NCBI GenBank assembly: GCA_012270065.1
Contig: JAAXJB010000106.1
Location: 1-59,005 of the forward strand
DNA length: 59,005 nucleotides
From: Rubripirellula sp.
GTDB lineage: Bacteria; Planctomycetota; Planctomycetia; Pirellulales; Pirellulaceae
Direction: 5' to 3'
The translations under genes and the position numbers were made by a program. This document shows positions 44,524-53,833 of the stretch, piece after piece. Under the pieces are notes generated by a model, which was given only the letters and a program-made list of their open reading frames with translations, was not told where the DNA came from and ran no database searches. The stretch's first letter is position 1; the number at the start of each line of letters is the position of its first letter.

Positions 44524-45693
44524 ATGTCGGTAAGGAAGCTGGCTTCAAGCGTGCTCGCGGCGATCGCTCTTTTGGGCGGTGCTGCGGTTGCAGACGCCAA
44601 AGACCCTGTAAACGTGGTCGACCCCTTCGAATTTGATCCGGATTTTCGCTGGTTCGAACCAGTGTATGATCTGGACCTTGTTGATATGAAGCCTGAAAAG
44701 AGGGCCCATACCGGCTGGTTCGCTACCTATGACCGGCTGAACCTGTACGCCGGCAGACCCGAACTGTTCAAGCCCGATACGGGCGAGAACAGACTCGATG
44801 GCGGATGGGGTAACCGCTACGAGATCGGTTTCATGCTACCGGGCGACAAACACGGCTGGATGTTCAACTGGACCAAGCTGAATGTATTCGCAGCCGACAC
44901 AGTGAAGCAGGAACGGTTGAATCGTTTCATTCCTCCAGATGAGGAAGACTACCCGCCGCCATCGCCACCATTCGGCTTTCCAGTTCGTATCCAAGAGACC
45001 AACAACCTCGGGTACAACTTCCGTTTCTACAACGTTGGCGAAACCCAGAACGTCTTCAAATACCAGGGATACGAACTCAACAAAACATGGCGAATGACGC
45101 CTTACCACTATGGCGGGATTCTGGAGCCACTGGTTGGCCTGCGGTACATGAAGCTGCGTGACGTCAACGCATTCAACAACTACACCAGTAGCATCTACCC
45201 ACCACCACCACCAGATCCACCAATTGAGCCACCGTTCGAGCAGTTGACGACTCAGAAGAACATCACACTCAATGACATGTTTGGCGGCCAAATCGGCTTC
45301 CGGTACTTCAAACCACATGACCGTTATGTACTGTCCACTGACTTCCGGGCCTTCTTCGGAGGTAACTGGCAATCCTCCAAGTCCCAGACTATCACGGATT
45401 ACACAGAATACGATGGAACGGACCCTGGCAGTGAAGTCGTCTCGATGCAGACCGTCGCAACGCCAGCACTCTTCACCAAGAACAGCGAGTTTTACGTCGG
45501 ATACGACGTGCGGGCAGAAATCAGTTATCAGCTCACACGTATGCTCTCGGTACGCACTGGCATGCAAGCGATCCATATCGGACGCGGCATCTGGCGAGGC
45601 GGAGAAGACCGGCCTGGTACTTTCAATGGCGGGTCAAAGGATCAAGGACTCTTCATGTTCGGTGCGACATTCGGTCTGAACTTCAACCACTGA
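44524..45693 (+). CDS. Exported outer-membrane-like beta-barrel protein
   Basis: 389 residues from the ATG at 44524 (a GTG four codons earlier is in frame). Signal peptide: basic start, then VLAAIALLGGAAVADAKD. The rest is rich in aromatic and alternating polar residues in short strands (WFATYDRLNLYAGRP, YGGILEPLVGLRYMKL, FGGQIGFRYFKPHDRYVL), ending FMFGATFGLNFNH, a C-terminal aromatic strand typical of outer-membrane barrels. It resembles planctomycete barrel proteins of the BBP7 type. Two Pro-rich loops (YPPPSPPF, YPPPPPDPPIEPPFE) may be surface-exposed. It is followed by a strong terminator. Confidence 0.65.
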   Translation: MSVRKLASSVLAAIALLGGAAVADAKDPVNVVDPFEFDPDFRWFEPVYDLDLVDMKPEKRAHTGWFATYDRLNLYAGRPELFKPDTGENRLDGGWGNRYEIGFMLPGDKHGWMFNWTKLNVFAADTVKQERLNRFIPPDEEDYPPPSPPFGFPVRIQETNNLGYNFRFYNVGETQNVFKYQGYELNKTWRMTPYHYGGILEPLVGLRYMKLRDVNAFNNYTSSIYPPPPPDPPIEPPFEQLTTQKNITLNDMFGGQIGFRYFKPHDRYVLSTDFRAFFGGNWQSSKSQTITDYTEYDGTDPGSEVVSMQTVATPALFTKNSEFYVGYDVRAEISYQLTRMLSVRTGMQAIHIGRGIWRGGEDRPGTFNGGSKDQGLFMFGATFGLNFNH

Positions 45694-45733
45694 TAGCACG
45701 AGTGTCTCCTGAATAGGACACGCCAGCTGTACA

Positions 45734-45776
45734 AAAAAACGGCCCCAGAGTTTCACTCTTTGGGGCCGTTTTTTTT
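45734..45776. terminator. Strong bidirectional rho-independent terminator
   Basis: AAAAAACGGCCCCAGAG pairs with CTCTTTGGGGCCGTTTTTT around a short loop; one mismatch interrupts the stem. The A-tract upstream and T-tract downstream let it end both the rightward barrel gene (stop 45693) and the leftward small gene (stop 45807). Confidence 0.92.
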
Positions 45777-45806
45777 GTATTGAAAGAGACTTTCAATCCT
45801 ACTGAG

Positions 45807-45989
45807 CTAGCTCTTTGCGAGCAGATTTCGCAATTCTTCCAGTTCGACGCTCAAGCGATGTCGGAGAGGGCTTTCAGGTCGCAGCTCTTCCTCAAGGAGT
45901 TCCTCTGCCTTATCGAAGGTTTCTTCGTCCCGTTTGGGATTGTTCAGCAGTTCACGGAACATGCTCTCAACAGTTGACTCAGTAAGCAA
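45807..45989 (-). CDS. Small hypothetical acidic helical protein
   Basis: About 60 residues. A TTG at 45989 has AAGGAG six bases upstream and is the best start; the frame is open to a TTG at 46004. Sequence LTESTVESMFRELLNN and ...EELLEEELRPESPLRHRL is amphipathic and acidic; no family is recognised. A bidirectional terminator after its stop supports a real transcript. Confidence 0.55.
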   Translation of the reverse strand: MLTESTVESMFRELLNNPKRDEETFDKAEELLEEELRPESPLRHRLSVELEELRNLLAKS

Positions 45990-46164
45990 AACATTCTCCT
46001 TCAATGAATAAAGACTGATTTAAATATCTCACTCGATGGGCAGTCCACACAACAATTTGAAAAAACAAAAAAGCAACAATCACCCATCGCTGCCGTTGCG
46101 ATTCTACGGCAGTCGCCAGAACTCGCAAGGTCTATCATGACTCAAGACGGCCAACTTGGCAAAT

Positions 46165-49100
46165 TCATTGTGCGGAAACTGCACGGGATTCAAAACCAAG
46201 TTCTGCAAGATGGTTGGCCGTACGTTCCACAGTGAACCGAATTTCATCATCGCTGTGTTCACTTGTGATGAAAAAACGCAACCTTGCTGCGGATTCATCC
46301 ACGGCTGGATAGAGAATCGGCTGAACGTTAATTCCGTCCCCTTTGAGCCTGTGCGAGAGTCTCAGAGCAACCATGGAATTGCCGGTAATGACCGGTATCA
46401 CAGGAGTTCCGCCGCTGTCACCCGTATCAAGCCCGGCATCCTTGCACAAACTGAGAAACAACTCGCTCTTGGCTCGAAGCGTGGCCACGCGTTCAGGCTC
46501 GGCATCCAAGGTCCGCAGCGCAGCCAAAGCCGCACCGACCTGCCCGGGCGGCATGCCAACACTGAATACAAACCCCGGAGCCGTGTAACGCAACAGCTCA
46601 ATCAATTCCTTGCATCCGGCGATATAGCCTCCACAGGACGCTGCTGACTTGCTCAGCGTCCCCATCCAGATATCGACATCTTTGGCGTCGATTCCAAAAT
46701 GCTCAGCCATACCGCGTCCCGTTTCCCCCATGGTCCCGAAACTGTGAGCTTCATCAACCATCAACAGGCACCGATGTCGCTTTTTGACTTCAATGAACTT
46801 GGGAACATCCGAAAAATCACCATCCATGCTGTAAACACCTTCGATGGCGATCAGGACTCTCCGGTATTGCGATCGAATCTCGGTCAACATCCGATCAAGC
46901 GCTTCATAATCGTTGTGCGGAAATGGCCGTCGACGGGCGCCCGAAAGCAATGCACCCTGAACAATGCTGTTGTGAGCCAGTGAATCGTGAATGATCAGAT
47001 CGCCGGGCCCCACCAGATGTCCAATGGTGGTTTCATTGGTCGCATGCCCACCAACCATCAGAATGGAACTTTCCACCCCGACCCAATCAGCAATCATCTG
47101 CTCCAACTCACCATGAATCGGCTTTTCCCCGGACACCAGACGGCTTGCCGAGACGCTGGTCCCGAATTCGTGGATCGCATCGGCCGCGGAGTTCATCACT
47201 GCGGGATGCCCACTGAGGCCCAGATAGTTGTAACTCGCAAAACTGATCAGCTCATTACCATCGACCACCGTATGATCTCGCACGATCCCATCATGCACGG
47301 TGAAGTACGGGTTAGGCACTCCTGTCATCAGCATTTGCTGCATCGTTGTTTTCAAACGACGGTACTCTGCAAACTGTTCGAAACTATCCTCCGGTTCGAC
47401 ATTGGCCGCTGCACCGACAGCAGCCTCGTCATCGGATGAGATGACTTCGTCAGGGTCGACGACTTCTCCACGTAGCAACGCAGCCGCACGCTCTGCTCCA
47501 CCAGGGGGCAGATAACGTTCAATTGCCAGTGCGGTCTGCCCAATCGTTTCGATGTCATCAAGAACCTGTTCCGGGAATCTGCCACCAAACGTTTTTTCGA
47601 GTTTACGGGCGATTTCAAGACGCTCGAGACTGTCCAGCCCAAGATCCAGAACGATATTTGTTCCAGCTTCCAGAGTCCCAGCCCTTTCACCTGCCACACG
47701 CCGGACATGATGTTTGATGGCCTCAATCACAACAGGATTGACATTGCTGACATCGACCTCTGCTGTACGTCCACCCGCAGCGGCAGCCTGCATCATCGGC
47801 GCCGCATCAAAATTCATCCGGGCTCCACTGTTTTCTTCCCAGCGGACCCATTTCGCAACCAGTTTCAAATCACCATCGCGTACAGCATGCAGACACGCGT
47901 GCCGCTGGATTTTCCCGCTGCTGGTTTTGGGAACACTACTGTTACGAACGAGGTAAACTGCATCGGGCGGCAGATCATGCTCGGCAGTCACCGCACGGCG
48001 GATTCGTTGCAGATTCCCATCTCCATCAAGATTACGCAGGCGAAGCGTCTCTGCAACGATGACCAACTGCTCACGACCGTCATGATCCATGGCAAACGCG
48101 GCAACGGAACCGGCCTGGACTGCATCACAGGATTGTTCCACTGTCTCCTCAATGTCTTGAGGATAGCGATTCACCCCGCGGACAATGATCATGTCTTTCA
48201 CGCGCCCGGAAATGTAAATCTGGCCTTCGTACAGAAAACCCAGGTCGCCTGTCCGCAGATAAGGTCCATCACCATCCATGGTCGTGGCGTGGAAAGTTCG
48301 CTGAGTCGCGTCCTTTCGTTGGTAATATCCCTGCCCAACCGACGGACTTTGCACCCAGATTTCCCCGATGCTGTCAGCGGGCAGAATTTTTCGCGTCGAA
48401 GGATCAACAATGATCACCTTCTCCTCGGGCAGCACAGTCCCACAGCCAACCAGTGTTCGGGCATTCTTGTGATCCGCTGGCACGGGCCGCACGGTTTTCT
48501 CGTCCAAGCCTCCACGATCAAAGGTTCTCAACACAGGTCTCGTTTCGGCAGGTCCTCCCGTAACGATCAGCGTGGTTTCCGCCATGCCGTAACAGGGCAG
48601 GAATGCCGACCGGCTGAAACCACAACGTTCAAACTTCTCCGTGAACGCATTGAGAGTCGTCGCACGAATCGGCTCAGCTCCGTTGAACGCGATTTCCCAG
48701 GTTGAAAGATCGAGTCCCTCGAGTTCATGCTCGTGAATCTTGTCGACACACAGTTGGTAGGCGAAATTCGGACCGCCGCTGATCGTGACACCGTATTTGG
48801 TGATTCCCTGCAACCAGCGCACAGGCCGCTGCAAAAAAGTCATCGGGCTGGTCAAGACATTCTTCCGACCAATGTACAGGGGCATCAGGAGACCACCGAC
48901 AAGTCCCATGTCATGATAAGTCGGTAACCAACTCATCCCGCAAATCTCGACCTTGGGCTCAAAACCATGCAGAATCAATCCGCTGTTGGCAATCAGGTTG
49001 GCATGATTGAGCATGACGCCCTTGGGTGAACCAGTCGACCCCGACGTGTACTGCAACACTGCCAACGTTTCAGGCGTGATTTTCGGTGCTCGCCACGCGT

Positions 49101-49593
49101 CGGCATCTCGAGTTGCCGGCCCATCCGTTCCCACCACCTGCACGCCAATCAGATCGTCATGAGGTCGGTCCCCTGTCAATTGCTCGGCGAGGGCCTGCGT
49201 GGTCAATGCCCAACGCGCGTCGGCGTCCACGACGATTGAACGGATTCTGGAAGCCTTCCGGTTTCGTCGCGGCGGGTAAGCTGGAACTGCAATCGCGCCA
49301 GCGGCGTGGCACGCATAAAACCCAATCACAAAATCGAGCCCGGGCGGGTAAACCAGCAGGACGCGGTCGCCGCTTCGTATCCGACATCGCCCCTGCAGAT
49401 ACCCGGCGAGCGCGCGTACCTCGTCCCACAATTGGGAATACGTCAATTGCTGCTCCACCGACTCAACATCGGTGAAGATATAAGCTGTTTCGTTTGGTCT
49501 TTGCTCAGCCCAGTACCGCAAAACCGAGACAAAATTGTCCTGGGGAGGCATCTGGGAACCGAAATAATTGTGCAAATCCACGGTGGATGTCAC
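46165..49593 (-). CDS. FAAL-ACP-alpha-oxoamine synthase fusion
   Basis: 1142 residues in three parts. (1) Fatty acyl-AMP ligase (about 1-590): VYPPGLDFVIGFYACHAAGAIAVPAYPPR is a FAAL signature; ATP loop YTSGSTGSPKG (182-192), RTGDLG (447-452), and Lys561 in KTSSGKIQR. (2) Acyl carrier domain (about 620-700) with phosphopantetheine Ser655 in LGLDSLERLE. (3) PLP alpha-oxoamine synthase (about 765-1135) with DEAHSFG (947-953) and Lys982 in GTLSKSAASCGGY. It should activate a fatty acid, load it on its carrier and condense it with an amino acid with loss of CO2. Serine would give a sphingoid base. No ketosynthase or thioesterase is present. Divergent from the amide-synthetase gene. Confidence 0.88.
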   Translation of the reverse strand: MTSTVDLHNYFGSQMPPQDNFVSVLRYWAEQRPNETAYIFTDVESVEQQLTYSQLWDEVRALAGYLQGRCRIRSGDRVLLVYPPGLDFVIGFYACHAAGAIAVPAYPPRRNRKASRIRSIVVDADARWALTTQALAEQLTGDRPHDDLIGVQVVGTDGPATRDADAWRAPKITPETLAVLQYTSGSTGSPKGVMLNHANLIANSGLILHGFEPKVEICGMSWLPTYHDMGLVGGLLMPLYIGRKNVLTSPMTFLQRPVRWLQGITKYGVTISGGPNFAYQLCVDKIHEHELEGLDLSTWEIAFNGAEPIRATTLNAFTEKFERCGFSRSAFLPCYGMAETTLIVTGGPAETRPVLRTFDRGGLDEKTVRPVPADHKNARTLVGCGTVLPEEKVIIVDPSTRKILPADSIGEIWVQSPSVGQGYYQRKDATQRTFHATTMDGDGPYLRTGDLGFLYEGQIYISGRVKDMIIVRGVNRYPQDIEETVEQSCDAVQAGSVAAFAMDHDGREQLVIVAETLRLRNLDGDGNLQRIRRAVTAEHDLPPDAVYLVRNSSVPKTSSGKIQRHACLHAVRDGDLKLVAKWVRWEENSGARMNFDAAPMMQAAAAGGRTAEVDVSNVNPVVIEAIKHHVRRVAGERAGTLEAGTNIVLDLGLDSLERLEIARKLEKTFGGRFPEQVLDDIETIGQTALAIERYLPPGGAERAAALLRGEVVDPDEVISSDDEAAVGAAANVEPEDSFEQFAEYRRLKTTMQQMLMTGVPNPYFTVHDGIVRDHTVVDGNELISFASYNYLGLSGHPAVMNSAADAIHEFGTSVSASRLVSGEKPIHGELEQMIADWVGVESSILMVGGHATNETTIGHLVGPGDLIIHDSLAHNSIVQGALLSGARRRPFPHNDYEALDRMLTEIRSQYRRVLIAIEGVYSMDGDFSDVPKFIEVKKRHRCLLMVDEAHSFGTMGETGRGMAEHFGIDAKDVDIWMGTLSKSAASCGGYIAGCKELIELLRYTAPGFVFSVGMPPGQVGAALAALRTLDAEPERVATLRAKSELFLSLCKDAGLDTGDSGGTPVIPVITGNSMVALRLSHRLKGDGINVQPILYPAVDESAARLRFFITSEHSDDEIRFTVERTANHLAELGFESRAVSAQ

Positions 49594-49833
49594 CGCCTGG
49601 AATCAAGGGGGGAGGAATACGGAGCAACAGGTTGAGTTTTTACGCTCATCCCGACTTCTAGTCGCCGCTCGGAAAATGTAAGCTCATGATGCAAATTCAT
49701 GGTTGGTTCAACTTGAGTTCGGATAGTGTATACCCAAGACCTCGCATTGTAATTTCGGTATCCTTTCGCTGCTCTGTTGAATTGATGCTGCTCGCGTCAA
49801 CCAATCCGAACAACTCGTTTTACCAGACGATTC

Positions 49834-51270
49834 ATGACAAAAAACCCCAAGCCCGATTCATCTTCGGAGCAACGCCCTGTTTCGCCCTGGTCTGCCCCGG
49901 ATAAACCGCAAAGCTTCCAAGGGCAACCACAAAGATTGATTGATCGAGTGGTGAATCTGCTGGACCCTGCTGGTAATATTTTACTCGGAACCAGCCTTGA
50001 GCAAGCCACTGCATCGGTGAAACGAGGAGATGTTGAGGCAGTACGTCGCATTGGCGGACAATATGCATTATGCGAACAATCGGGAAAAACCATCCGGATG
50101 GCGCGTTCCATTGGCCGCCCAATGCGGTATTTCCTTGCCAAAAGAGCTGAGGGCCCTGCTCTCATCATAGCTGAACGAATTGATGAAATCGCTCAGCAGT
50201 TGGAGAGCGAGGGTCTCGGCGATCAGTTCAACCCATCCTACACTCGAATGGTACCCGCACACCACCTGCTTGAACTCCAACTGGTGGGCTGCCCGGACCC
50301 CAACCCCGTCCTGACGAGATTTTTTGCTCCAAAACGCAATCGTCTGCCGGCTGACATTGACCAGATCGGTCTGCAATACATCGAAAAACTCGCCGAAGTC
50401 TGTGATCGATGGATTGAGACGATCCCGCAAAGCGAGCCCATTGGCGTGATGTTCAGCGGTGGAATCGACAGCGGGGCCGTCCTCGTCGTGCTCGACTACC
50501 TGCTCAGACGCCGCGGTCAATCCCCGTCGCGTCTCAAAGCGTTCACTCTCGCGGTCGACGGAAATCCCAGCGACAGTGTGCAAGCCCGTGAGTTCCTTCA
50601 AAAAATTGAACGCGAAATCTATCTTGAAGTCGTCGATGTGCCACGCGAAGACCTCTCATGGCGTGACGCAATCCGCGTCATTGAGGACTACAAGCCGCTT
50701 GACGTCCAATCAGCAACCATGGGCCTCGCGTTGCTGAAAGCTCTCCGCAAACGCTATCCCGACTGGAAGTACCTGATCGATGGTGATGGAGGAGACGAGA
50801 ACCTGAAGGACTATCCCATCGAAGAGAACCCGGAACTGACCATTCGCAGCGTACTCGGGAATCGGATGCTGTATCAGGAAGGTTGGGGCGTCGATGCAGT
50901 CAAGCACTCACTCGTTTACAGCGGCGGTCAAAGCCGAGGTCACGTGCGCACCAGCGCTCCCGCTGCCCTTCTCGGCTTCTCGGGATTCAGCCCATTCGCC
51001 GTCCCTGACGTCATCGAGATTGCCGAAGAGATCCCATTTGTCGCCTTGACCGATTGGGACCATGAAAAACTCTACGCGCTCAAAGGCAGCATCGTATCCT
51101 CGGGTGTACGTCAACTGACAGGCGTAGACATGCCAACCTATCCGAAGCAGAGATTTCAAAGGGGCGCGGCCGACTCGGCCACCTTTGAATCCGTCTTCCC
51201 TTCCGATGACCAGGATTATCGAGACGCTTTCAAAGAAGCCTTTGTCAATCAGCCAATTTCGCCACATTGA
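49834..51270 (+). CDS. Asparagine-synthetase-like protein without glutaminase Cys
   Basis: 478 residues. The C-terminal half (about 175-478) is the ATP-pyrophosphatase domain of the asparagine synthetase/beta-lactam synthetase family: SGGIDS at 208-213 and YLIDGDGGDENLKDYP later. The N-terminal part (about 35-170) resembles the remainder of a class II glutaminase domain (RRIGGQYALCEQSGKTIRMARS) but lacks the strand that carries the N-terminal Cys, so glutamine-dependent ammonia supply is unlikely. It could use free ammonia or another amine, or close a ring as beta-lactam synthetase does. The first 30 residues are polar. It is divergent from the megasynthase. Confidence 0.75.
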   Translation: MTKNPKPDSSSEQRPVSPWSAPDKPQSFQGQPQRLIDRVVNLLDPAGNILLGTSLEQATASVKRGDVEAVRRIGGQYALCEQSGKTIRMARSIGRPMRYFLAKRAEGPALIIAERIDEIAQQLESEGLGDQFNPSYTRMVPAHHLLELQLVGCPDPNPVLTRFFAPKRNRLPADIDQIGLQYIEKLAEVCDRWIETIPQSEPIGVMFSGGIDSGAVLVVLDYLLRRRGQSPSRLKAFTLAVDGNPSDSVQAREFLQKIEREIYLEVVDVPREDLSWRDAIRVIEDYKPLDVQSATMGLALLKALRKRYPDWKYLIDGDGGDENLKDYPIEENPELTIRSVLGNRMLYQEGWGVDAVKHSLVYSGGQSRGHVRTSAPAALLGFSGFSPFAVPDVIEIAEEIPFVALTDWDHEKLYALKGSIVSSGVRQLTGVDMPTYPKQRFQRGAADSATFESVFPSDDQDYRDAFKEAFVNQPISPH

Positions 51271-51459
51271 TACGATGCGGGCACGGCTGCCGTGAATACC
51301 GGCACAAGGAAAGAACGAACACGGAGACATCGGGAACCGCTTCGAAATCGTCTCCGTTGATCCCTGTTCCATCAAACTCGTGGCAGAGGTTTGTTCCTCT
51401 CTGCTCGATGACGTTCATGCTTGATGTGGTTTCCCACCGTCTTCACGTCAACGCCAACC

Positions 51460-52815
51460 TCAAACCTTCCAGCTCCAAGGCGATCGGTAGGCGATCTCCC
51501 TGAGTTTCTGGTCCGCCTCTGCATCATCAACCACACGCTCGCGTGCCGCATCCCATTTCAGCGGTCGCCTCAGCCTGCTGGAAACATAACCCAGATGCCC
51601 AGGGGTGATTGAACGATGCCCCGTTTCAGCCGGGGCAATCGTTGCTTGCCGACTTCTGACGCAGGCCAGAAAATTTCCCATGTGGTCATCAGAAGAATAA
51701 ACCTTGATTGGCCCGGGATCAAAATCAGGTTTTGCCCAGCGCGAATCGGAAGTTTGAATTTTACCCCGATTCACAAAGACTGCTCCCTCGCTCCCAATCA
51801 ACTCCAAGCCGGGACGGTTTTGGCTCGAAATTGTCCCGATCACATCGCCTGGATACTGGCAGCGAATGGTATACCGCACGGGCGTGTCATAGACCTCCGT
51901 TTCCGGGAACGTCCAGTCAATGGCTTCCACTTTCTCCGGCCCCGATTTGTCTAGCCCAAGCGCCCAGTGTGCGATGTCATTGTGATGCCCGATCCAGTCC
52001 ATCAGTACACCGCCGCCATAAGCACTGTGACCACGCCACCAGCGATGGTGTCTGGCCCGCATGTAAGGCAGAACCGGCGATGGCCCACACCAGAAATCGT
52101 AATCAAGTTGTTCAGGCGGTGTGGTTGTGTCAAATTCACCCATGGGCTGCGAATACCCAGGTTGCTGCCCGACTTTGATGGTGTGAAGCTCGCCCAATAC
52201 ACCATTTCTTGCCAACTCAACGGCACGACGGAAAAGCCGGTCACTGCGTTGCTGTGATCCAGTCTGAAAAATGGCCCCCTGCTTTTCCACTTCACGGTAA
52301 ACTGCCTGCCCCTCGGCAAAAAGATGCGTCACGGGTTTTTCACAATACACATCCTTGCCTGCAGCAATCGCATCCAACGTACATTTGGCATGCCAGTGAT
52401 CCGGCGTGGCAACAATCACAGCGTCGACATTTTCGCGTCCAAGCAATTCCCGATAGTCGCGATGCTGCGTGATACCACCGGATGACCTCCGTATTCCGTG
52501 CTTGGCATAGGCAGCGTCAATTTTCTGTGCTCCTGAGAGCAGACCGTACGCAGTACCTGTTCCCCACGCACGATCACGATGATGCTTCTGGTCAACGTCA
52601 CAGACGGCGACAATGCGTACGTGCGCATGGTGCCGTACCAGAGAATCAATCAGGTTGAAACCACGCGACCCCAGCCCAATCACACCTATTTCCAGACGCT
52701 CATTTGCCTGCATGCCTTTGGCGATTGGCAAACAGCTTGTCTGAGCCAGGCAGACACCACTTGCCGCCAGAAATTCACGTCTTCCGATAGCCGCCGCTGC
52801 GGATTTGCTGCTCAT
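51460..52815 (-). CDS. Tat-exported Gfo/Idh/MocA oxidoreductase
   Basis: 451 residues from the ATG at 52815. A Tat signal (GRREFLAASGVCLAQ) leads into a Rossmann domain (LEIGVIGLGSRGFNLID) and CEKPVTHLF, the canonical EKP motif; the C-terminal domain has MDWIGHHNDIAHWALG and IRCQYPGDVIG. Many planctomycetes carry large sets of such Tat-exported members beside sulfatases, where they probably act on sugars freed from polymers; cofactor would be bound before export. It starts 19 bases after the esterase stop in a likely three-gene operon. The frame is open to 52869 but overlaps the esterase. Confidence 0.85.
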   Translation of the reverse strand: MSSKSAAAAIGRREFLAASGVCLAQTSCLPIAKGMQANERLEIGVIGLGSRGFNLIDSLVRHHAHVRIVAVCDVDQKHHRDRAWGTGTAYGLLSGAQKIDAAYAKHGIRRSSGGITQHRDYRELLGRENVDAVIVATPDHWHAKCTLDAIAAGKDVYCEKPVTHLFAEGQAVYREVEKQGAIFQTGSQQRSDRLFRRAVELARNGVLGELHTIKVGQQPGYSQPMGEFDTTTPPEQLDYDFWCGPSPVLPYMRARHHRWWRGHSAYGGGVLMDWIGHHNDIAHWALGLDKSGPEKVEAIDWTFPETEVYDTPVRYTIRCQYPGDVIGTISSQNRPGLELIGSEGAVFVNRGKIQTSDSRWAKPDFDPGPIKVYSSDDHMGNFLACVRSRQATIAPAETGHRSITPGHLGYVSSRLRRPLKWDAARERVVDDAEADQKLREIAYRSPWSWKV

Positions 52816-52834
52816 TGACCAGTCTCCAATGCAC

Positions 52835-53830
52835 TCATCTGGATGTTGCCTGCCTGAAATTCCCATCATGGAACTTCATGATACGCTCAGCAGCGATGTC
52901 ATAAATCCCCATGGCAGAGTGCGGAACTCCCGGAACAATGACTTTCTGATAATTCACACCCAGTGACGTGAGAAAATCCATGTACTCAAGGTTGTTTTGG
53001 TAATTGAAGCCTTTAGTGCCGACATAAATCATCCAGTTCACCGCCGGCCCCTCGCGTCGGGCAGCATAACTACGGGCGAGGTCCCACGCGTTATCGCCCT
53101 CGGCGAATCTCAGATCAGGAGACTCCACGCCACCTGATTCGCTGATCCGCTTTTCCGTCGCGTAACCACCTCCTCCTGCAGCAGCGCTACAAAACAGATC
53201 CGGATGTCTCAGAGCCAGTCGCATCGTACCCCGCCCGCCCTGAGAAAAACCCTCCAACCCGCGACCTTCGCGGCTGGCGATCGTGCGATAGGTAGCATCG
53301 ATGTGTGGAATCAGTTCGTTGATGAACACACTGGCGCCCTGTGCCTTTTCATTCTCCGGCATGTTGTAGTGGCTCACCGGCCCACCATTGACGAAGACGT
53401 AAATCATGGGGAGAACGCCGCCCTCTTTCATGATCCTGTCGATGGGTTCAGCAAGACGATGACTCTTGCACTCGTTTCCAGGACGCCCACCATGCAGATA
53501 GTAAACCACTGGATAACGCTGCCGGGTCTTTCCGTAGTCCTTTGGCACCAAAACCAGATACCCAACATCCATACCAAGACTGGGACTCCGAAACGTCTCA
53601 TGCCGCAGTGTCTTCAAAGCACTGCCGGGCACAGGGTTGACCCACCTGAACGGTGGCGAAGCCTTTCGTGGTTTCTTTGCCGCCTTGGCTTGTTTCTGTT
53701 TACCTGAAGCCTGCGTGCCAGAACGTTGCGTCCTGAATTCATCAGCCTGATTTCGACTGGAATCCTGAGCATGCGCGATCAAGCCAAACAGAAACAACAG
53801 AAATACACCATGAAGTACTCTCATCATCAT
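52835..53830 (-). CDS. Exported esterase (alpha/beta hydrolase)
   Basis: 331 residues with a signal peptide (FLLFLFGLIAHAQ), then a Lys/Ala-rich linker (about 25-60). The hydrolase domain begins near 70 with RHETFRSPSLGMDVGYLVLVP and has YYLHGGRPG, the nucleophile Ser196 in GFSQGG, and a late His in PGVPHSAMG. This is the esterase D/feruloyl-esterase-like group. It could remove acetyl or aryl esters from a polysaccharide. It starts four bases after the sulfatase stop, so they are cotranscribed. Confidence 0.83.
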   Translation of the reverse strand: MMMRVLHGVFLLFLFGLIAHAQDSSRNQADEFRTQRSGTQASGKQKQAKAAKKPRKASPPFRWVNPVPGSALKTLRHETFRSPSLGMDVGYLVLVPKDYGKTRQRYPVVYYLHGGRPGNECKSHRLAEPIDRIMKEGGVLPMIYVFVNGGPVSHYNMPENEKAQGASVFINELIPHIDATYRTIASREGRGLEGFSQGGRGTMRLALRHPDLFCSAAAGGGGYATEKRISESGGVESPDLRFAEGDNAWDLARSYAARREGPAVNWMIYVGTKGFNYQNNLEYMDFLTSLGVNYQKVIVPGVPHSAMGIYDIAAERIMKFHDGNFRQATSR

Positions 53831-53833
53831 GCC

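Noticed and set aside
44836-45576. 246-codon frame antisense to the barrel gene
   Set aside because: Shadow of the plus-strand gene; the apparent Trp run is the complement of the Pro-rich loop.
47707-48705. 332-codon frame antisense to the megasynthase
   Set aside because: It is a shadow of the strongly supported minus-strand gene; its protein is Ile/Arg/His-rich with no recognisable domain.
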